Positions 59,287 through 64,000 of a stretch of DNA of 64,000 nt are shown in pieces. The position numbers and the translations under genes were made by a program. Below the pieces are notes generated by a model. It was not told where the DNA came from. It saw only the letters and a program-made list of their open reading frames with translations, and did not search any database. The number at the start of each line of letters is the position of its first letter. Positions within the stretch are counted from its first letter, which is position 1. This stretch comes from CAWBRT01 sp963832365 (lineage in GTDB: Bacteria > Acidobacteriota > Terriglobia > Terriglobales > Acidobacteriaceae): contig CAWHUL010000011.1 of the NCBI GenBank assembly GCA_963832365.1, positions 62,001 through 126,000 of the forward strand, in the 5' to 3' direction.

Positions 59287-61762
59287 TTAGTTCCGCATCA
59301 CCTTGCCGGTCTTCAGCGTGTAGGCAATGCGCTCCACCGTCTTCTTTTCGCCGCAGAGCCCCTTGAAGTGCTCGCGTTCGAGGTCGAGCAGGTACTGTTC
59401 GCTAACTGGTGTTCCCGGAGAGATTGCGCCACCGCAGAGCACCTCGGCGATCCGGTTGGCAATCTTCACCTCGTGATCGCTGATGTAATCTCCCTGGCGC
59501 ATCAGATGCGCGCCCAGCTTCAAGGTCGCAAGCATGTTTTCGCCCGGCGCCGGCAGGTCTGTACGCGGAATCGGCGGCTTGTAGCCGGCCCTCACCATTT
59601 GCAGCGCGCGGGTCTTGGCGTCGCAGAGAATGCGGTCGCGGTTCATCGAGATGGCGTCGCGGGGGCCAAGAAAGCCGAGCGAACGCGCTTCAGCCGCCGA
59701 GGTGGAAACCTTTGCCATGGCTATGGTTTCGAAGGTGCGCCTGAGGCCCTCGACCACCTCGACCGATTCTCCCCGCCCTTCGGGGCGAACCGTAGAGGCC
59801 GCGTCGAGCGCCCGCAGCAACATTTCTTTGCAGCCGCCTCCGGCGGGCAGCAGGCCGACCCCGCTTTCCACCAGTCCCATATAGAGTTCGGCATGGGCCT
59901 GGCGAACCGGGGCGTGCAGTGCGATTTCGCAGCCGCCGCCGAGCGCGAGGTTGAACGGCGCAATCACCACCGGCTTGGGCGAGAACTTGATGGCCTGCGT
60001 CATGCTCTGGAAGGCGCGTACCATCTGATCGATCTCATCCCACTCCTGCTCCTGCACGGCCATCAGCACCAGCATGAGGTTGGCGCCCACCGAGAAATTG
60101 GCAGCGTCGTTGGTGATGACAAAGGCTTCGAAGTTGGCACCCGGACCGTCGGGCTTTGCGGCCGCAGCTCCCATCGAAAGGTCGAATCCCGGGGCGAAGC
60201 CAAGCGTCTGCGAGATAAGCTGGCCGATGTCGGGCCCAATGGAGTTCATCTTGGAATGGAACTCGATGCAGCCCACTCCGTCGCCGAGGTCGATCAGCGA
60301 GGCCCCGGCATTGCGCTTCACTTCGCCGTTGCTCTTCTTCATCACGGTCACGGAACTCACGCCAGAGGGAACTTCCTCGTCCTTGTATTCGCACTCGCCG
60401 CTCGCCAGATCGAAGTAGCGGCGTCCCGAGCGCGTGCCTGGGGCGCACTCATACCAGCAGCGGCGTTCGCTGCCCAGCACTCGCTCGACGTTGGCGGGTA
60501 TCGTCCGACCTTCGGCGCGCATGCGGGCGACGGTCGGTTCGACGCCAGCCGCGTCCCACAACTCGAACGGACCAAGCTCCCAGTTGAAGCCGAGACGCAT
60601 GGCGCGGTCGATATCGGCGATGCTGGAAGCGATTTCAGGAATGCGATTGGCCGAGTAAAGCCACAGCTCGCTCAAGGCGGTCCAGAGAAACTGCCCGGCT
60701 TTGTCTTGCTTTTGCTTTCCATCGCCGATCAGAGTTTTCAGGCGCGCGCCAAGGTCATCGATGCCTTTGGCCATCTCCAGCGCGGCAAAGTTGGGCTTGC
60801 GTCGCGCACGATACTCGACGGTCTTCCAGTCGAGCGCCTGCCGCTCTTCGCCCGAGGCGCCGCGTTGTTTGCGGTAGAAGCCGCCGTTGGTCTTGTCGCC
60901 AAGCCACTTGCGCTCGATCATCTGACGGAAGAAATCGGGGATCGCAAGCTCCGCGCGCTCATCCTGGACGCGGGCCTGGTTGGCGGCAACGTGTCCGACG
61001 ATGTCGAGCCCAACCATGTCGATGGTGCGGAAGGTGGCGGACCTGGGCCAGCCGACGGCAGTGCCGGTGAGCGCGTCCACCTCCTCGATACGTCAAATCC
61101 ATCTGCTGCATGAGCCGAACGGCGTTGAGCATGCCGAAGATGCCGATGCGGTTGGCGACGAAATTGGGCGTGTCGTTGGCGTAGACAATGCCCTTGCCCA
61201 AGCGCAGATCGCAGAACTGCGCCAGCGAACGTATGGCCTCGGGATCGGCCGCCGGGGTGGCAATGATCTCCAGCAGGCGCATGTAACGCGGGGGATTAAA
61301 GAAATGGGTGCCAAACCAGTGCCGCTGGAACTCTTCGGAAAAGCCTTCGCAAATCTTCGCCACCGGCAGACCGCTGGTGTTGGTGGTGACGATCGTTCCG
61401 GGCCGGCGAATCTGGGCGACCTTGCCAAGCAGCGCGCGTTTAATGTCCAGGTCTTCGACGACGGCTTCGATTATCCAGTCGCAGTCGGCGATCAAGCCGA
61501 GATTGTCATCGAAGTTCCCGACGGTGACCAGCCGCGACAGAGGGGCTTCGAAGAACGCGGCAGGCTTCGACCGGCGGGCGTTTTCCAGTCCGGCTGCGGC
61601 GAGACGGCTGCGGGCAGCGCCAGATGTCTCCGAAGACTTGCAAGAGCAAGGGTTCATGTCCAGGAGCACGGAACGGATTCCGGCATTGGCCAAGTGAGCG
61701 GCTATCCGGGAACCCATGGTTCCGGCACCGAGTACGGCTACCTTTTCAATCGTGTTGCGCAT
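59287..61762 (-). pseudogene. fadB: 3-hydroxyacyl-CoA dehydrogenase/enoyl-CoA hydratase fusion with one-base frame break
   Basis: Start ATG 61762. The N-terminal 3HCDH part (VAVLGAGTMGSRIAAHLANA, NTSGLPVAKICEGF, HFFNPPRYMRLLEI) runs in one frame to MQQMDLTY near 61090; one extra base within 61087-61090 then shifts it. The second frame continues at EEVDALTGTAVGWPRSATFR, the expected 3HCDH C-terminal domain, through a crotonase-type domain (FNLALGGGCEIALHAP, GLVESGVGLLPAGGG) to the stop at 59287. Restored, it would be about 824 residues. It carries out the hydratase and dehydrogenase steps of beta-oxidation. Like ftsZ, this may be a sequence error rather than a true pseudogene. Confidence 0.88.
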
Positions 61763-61943
61763 TGGGTCGTATATCTGCCGCCTGGGAAGCTTGGCCGGAG
61801 CAGCAGCTAAACAAAATTGGATGTCGAAAAGGCAGGAAAGGGAGATTTACTATTGAGTTAAGACGGCCAAAGTGCCGCATTCGATTGAATTTGAAGGACT
61901 TGTCAGGGGTTGGGTCGGCTGAAAACGGCTCTAAAATAGAGAC

Positions 61944-61990
61944 AGGCGCGCGCCGAAAATGTGGGGTGAGGATGGCAACGACGCGCGCCT
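61944..61990 (-). other. Hairpin in the leader of the fad transcript
   Basis: AGGCGCGCG and CGCGCGCCT are perfect inverted arms around a loop of about 29 nt. They lie directly downstream of the likely transcription start near 62000, so they would form the 5' end of the RNA. The function is unknown. Confidence 0.4.
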
Positions 61991-62006
61991 TTATTTAATT
62001 GAACCT

Positions 62007-62035
62007 ACTTTAGAGAAGTACTCTGATTCAGTCAA
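62007..62035 (-). promoter_or_regulatory. Sigma70-type promoter of the fad cluster
   Basis: On the minus strand TTGACT and TAAAGT are separated by 17 nt. The -35 overlaps TGACTGAATCA, a weak palindrome that might bind a fatty-acid regulator. The leader to the fadB start is about 240 nt. The rest of the 61763-62157 gap shows no gene. Confidence 0.55.
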
Positions 62036-62157
62036 GTAAATTCATACCGTCATAAGATTCGCTTAAAGTGGCTCCAGTAGCGGAGAACGACGATTTGCGT
62101 GCGGTAGATCACGCGAAAGAGTGACGCATAAACAGGGCTGATTTTAGTCCTCCGGGA

Positions 62158-62682
62158 TCAGAGTTCCGGGTGCGCCCGGACGTACTTCCGGGCTATCTGC
62201 GCCACCTGTCGTTCACCGGGGTAGGTAAGCTTCTGGTTGGCTTGCTCCAGGGGCAGCCAGACTGCCCGCCGCACCTCCTTGCGCATGGGGGGCTGAATAT
62301 CTCCCAGGCGGCCCGAGGCATAGCGGAACAGGAAGAAGGTTACAACCTTGAAGACGCGTTCACGCCCGCCCCAGGAGCGCACGTAGAAGTATTTGATATC
62401 GGTCAGCTTGGCGATCAACTGCACCATTAGACCGGTTTCTTCGAGCACTTCGCGGATGGCGCTCTGCTCCGCGACTTCACCCTTGTCGATGGCTCCCTTG
62501 GGCAGGGCAAGGATCGCCGGGCGGCGGCGCAGTTTGACGGCGTTGCGCGTGATGCTGTCGGCGTTGACGATGTTGGGTTCAATGGCAGCGATGTGCCACT
62601 GCCCGCGCATGCGGCGCAGCACTACGCCACCAGCGGAAAACTCACGAACGGATTTTTTGGACGGCGGCGGATTCTCGCTCAC
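62158..62682 (-). CDS. Nudix hydrolase
   Basis: About 174 residues from GTG 62682 (AGAGAG upstream); the frame is open to an ATG at 62781, which would add 33 unconserved residues. A complete Nudix box is present, GAIDKGEVAEQSAIREVLEE followed by TGL (G-x5-E-x7-REUxEExGU), preceded by SAGGVVLRR. Members hydrolyse nucleoside diphosphates linked to another moiety; the substrate is not predictable. The C-terminal PGERQVAQIARKYVR helix is ordinary. It lies upstream of the fad promoter and divergent from the patatin gene. Confidence 0.88.
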   Translation of the reverse strand: MSENPPPSKKSVREFSAGGVVLRRMRGQWHIAAIEPNIVNADSITRNAVKLRRRPAILALPKGAIDKGEVAEQSAIREVLEETGLMVQLIAKLTDIKYFYVRSWGGRERVFKVVTFFLFRYASGRLGDIQPPMRKEVRRAVWLPLEQANQKLTYPGERQVAQIARKYVRAHPEL

Positions 62683-62816
62683 GGGCTCTCTGCTGAATCT
62701 TCGCAGTTTGTGCGCGCAGAGGCAAGAGGTACATTGCCGGATTCCGGGTTCCTGTGCATCCGGTGGTAAGTTGCTGTGCATCGTAACAGACTAGGCAGCG
62801 CCTGCGGGGTGCAACG

Positions 62817-63741
62817 GTGACTTATCTGCAAAGGCTGGTTCGGTCGGCAAAGGCATTTTCCCACGAGCTGGCGAGGGTTTCTTCCAACCACGGTTCGGCT
62901 CTCCCTAGGATACCGAAACTTGGCCTTGCGCTCGGTGGCGGATTTGCCCGCGGCTTGTCTCACGTAGGCGTGCTGAAGGTTCTCGATGAAGAGAACATCA
63001 CCGATCGACTATATGGCCGGAACCAGTGTGGGATCGGTGATCGCGGCGGCATATTGCAGCGGAGTCTCGGCCAAAGAGCTGGAAGAGATTTCCAAGATGG
63101 TGCGTTTCCGCGACTTTGCGCGCTGGACGGTGTCGCGTTACGGGATCTGCAATAACGACCGCATGCAGGAGTTTCTGCCGCGGGTGGTGAAGGTGAAAAC
63201 CTTCGAGGAGCTGCAGATTCCACTGGCGGTGGCGGCAACAGATTTCGTAACCGGAGAGCCGGTGGTTTTCCGCAGCGGCCCCATTTGCGATCCGGTGCGC
63301 GCCAGTTGCGCGTATCCAGGGATGTTCGCACCCGTGCAGGTGGGCGGTCAATGGCTGGTGGACGGAATGCTTGGACACGCCGTACCCAGCACCCCACTGC
63401 GCGAAATGGGCGCTGACTACGTGATTGGCATTTACCTGAACGCCCACTGGGTTCAATTGCGCGGGCCTCGGCATCTGTTCGACGTCATAGGGCAGTGTTT
63501 CTCGATTGCGCAGGCACGGATGAGCGCGCAGTGGAGAAAAGACACCGATCTCGTGCTGGAGCCGGACGTCGATGGCTTTTCATACGACGGATTTGACCGC
63601 TCCTCCGAACTGATTGCCAGCGGGGAAAGAGCCATGCGCGCCGCGCTCCCGGCACTAAGAAAGTTTCTGGAGGGCAAGTCGGCGACGGCAAATGAGCTGC
63701 TGGCCAAGGCCGATGCGAAGCCGCACATGACCGCCGCGTAA
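62817..63741 (+). pseudogene. Patatin-like phospholipase (RssA type) with one-base frame break
   Basis: Frame 1 from GTG 62817 gives PKLGLALGGGFARGLSHVGV (oxyanion motif GGGxxRG) to DEENI. An apparent extra A at 63000 then shifts the frame, and frame 2 continues PIDYMAGTSVGSVIAAAYCS with the nucleophile Ser in GTSVG, and the catalytic Asp in VDGMLG. Removing the base gives about 307 residues, the usual size for bacterial RssA/YchK-like patatins. The enzyme would be a lipid acyl hydrolase. As with ftsZ and fadB, an error in the sequence is more likely than loss of function. Confidence 0.85.
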
Positions 63742-63935
63742 GCGCCCTCAGCGAGCGTTCAACGAGGTGAGACCGTGAAGTGAGAACGGGTGTCCCAATA
63801 AAGGGTATGCCGGCGCTCAACGGGTAAGTGGCGACAGCCTTTTCCACAGTTGACACAAAAGTCTAGGCACAGTTGATCATCGCATTAGGTGATTATGCCT
63901 ATTCTCCAGGTTCGGCCCGCGTAGAGAATGACGCA

Positions 63936-64000
63936 ATGCTGAAGCACATGAATGGATTCGTCGAGGCACATGACCGTTATTTGGCGCTGGACCTGGCCCG
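63936..64000 (+). CDS. Start of a gene running off the window
   Basis: The ATG at 63936 opens a frame (MLKHMNGFVEAHDRYLALDL and on) that is still open at the window end, with AGAGA about 8 nt upstream. Only 21 codons are visible, too few to identify. The 63742-63935 gap contains TTGACA and TTGATC near 63850-63870 but no good -10 box. Confidence 0.4.
   Translation, partial: MLKHMNGFVEAHDRYLALDLA

Noticed and set aside
59230..61113. A 627-codon plus-strand ORF opposite the fadB-like gene
   Set aside because: It is a codon-bias shadow: the opposite strand carries clear dehydrogenase and crotonase motifs, and this frame has none.

Overview
The window looks like chromosomal DNA of an Acidobacteriota bacterium, probably class Terriglobia. 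This is inferred, not tested. The reasons are high-GC coding DNA, a GWxTD-domain protein, secreted proteins ending in a GQT-type SmpA-like motif, a pilB-pilT-pilC-pilS-pilR cluster, and gaps crowded with short hairpin repeats. No rRNA, tRNA or CRISPR array was seen.

Layout. 0-8 kb: DUF2844 protein, mutY, a peroxiredoxin-like protein, an M28 peptidase, a large protein with a class III cyclase-like domain, and era. 8-13.4 kb (minus strand): a secreted protein, a TonB-dependent receptor, an NtrX-like regulator and a pair of secreted beta-rich proteins. 13.4-18 kb: a repeat-rich accessory stretch with an ABM-domain protein, an IS5-type transposase remnant, an Rrf2 regulator with a palindromic operator, an SDR enzyme and a nitroreductase. 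18-27 kb: an endonuclease III/MagIII-like glycosylase and the type IV pilus motor operon pilBTC with its two-component pair pilSR. 27-32 kb: SAM hydrolase, a CorC-type protein, two peptide-type ABC permeases and a cupin broken by an amber codon. 32-39.3 kb: division cluster murC-ftsQ-ftsA-ftsZ and a transpeptidase-like protein. 39.5-46.7 kb: MacA-like adaptor with its ATPase but no permease, a GWxTD protein and an NtrY-like kinase. 46.9-51.6 kb: glycine cleavage operon gcvT-gcvH-gcvPA-gcvPB. 51.6-55.6 kb: a GIY-YIG nuclease gene between inverted repeat arms, a hypothetical secreted protein, an exported acetolactate decarboxylase, an NHL-repeat lipoprotein and a Lys-rich secreted peptide. 55.7-62 kb: beta-oxidation cluster (acyl-CoA dehydrogenase, thiolase, FadB-like fusion). 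62.1-64 kb: Nudix hydrolase, patatin-like lipase and the first codons of another gene.

Three conserved genes (ftsZ, the fadB-like gene, the patatin gene) are each interrupted by one apparent extra base, and a cupin gene carries one in-frame stop. Because ftsZ is normally essential, sequence or assembly error is the first explanation to test.

The most unusual material is non-coding. One hairpin family keeps the same outer arms while its inner stem changes in a compensated way. A second family (TGTCATCCTGAGC arms) flanks the GIY-YIG gene as an inverted pair. There are also two MITE-like elements. Several genes (mutY, ntrX, murC, ntrY, the Rrf2 gene) have a -10 box 8-9 nt before the start codon, which suggests leaderless transcripts.
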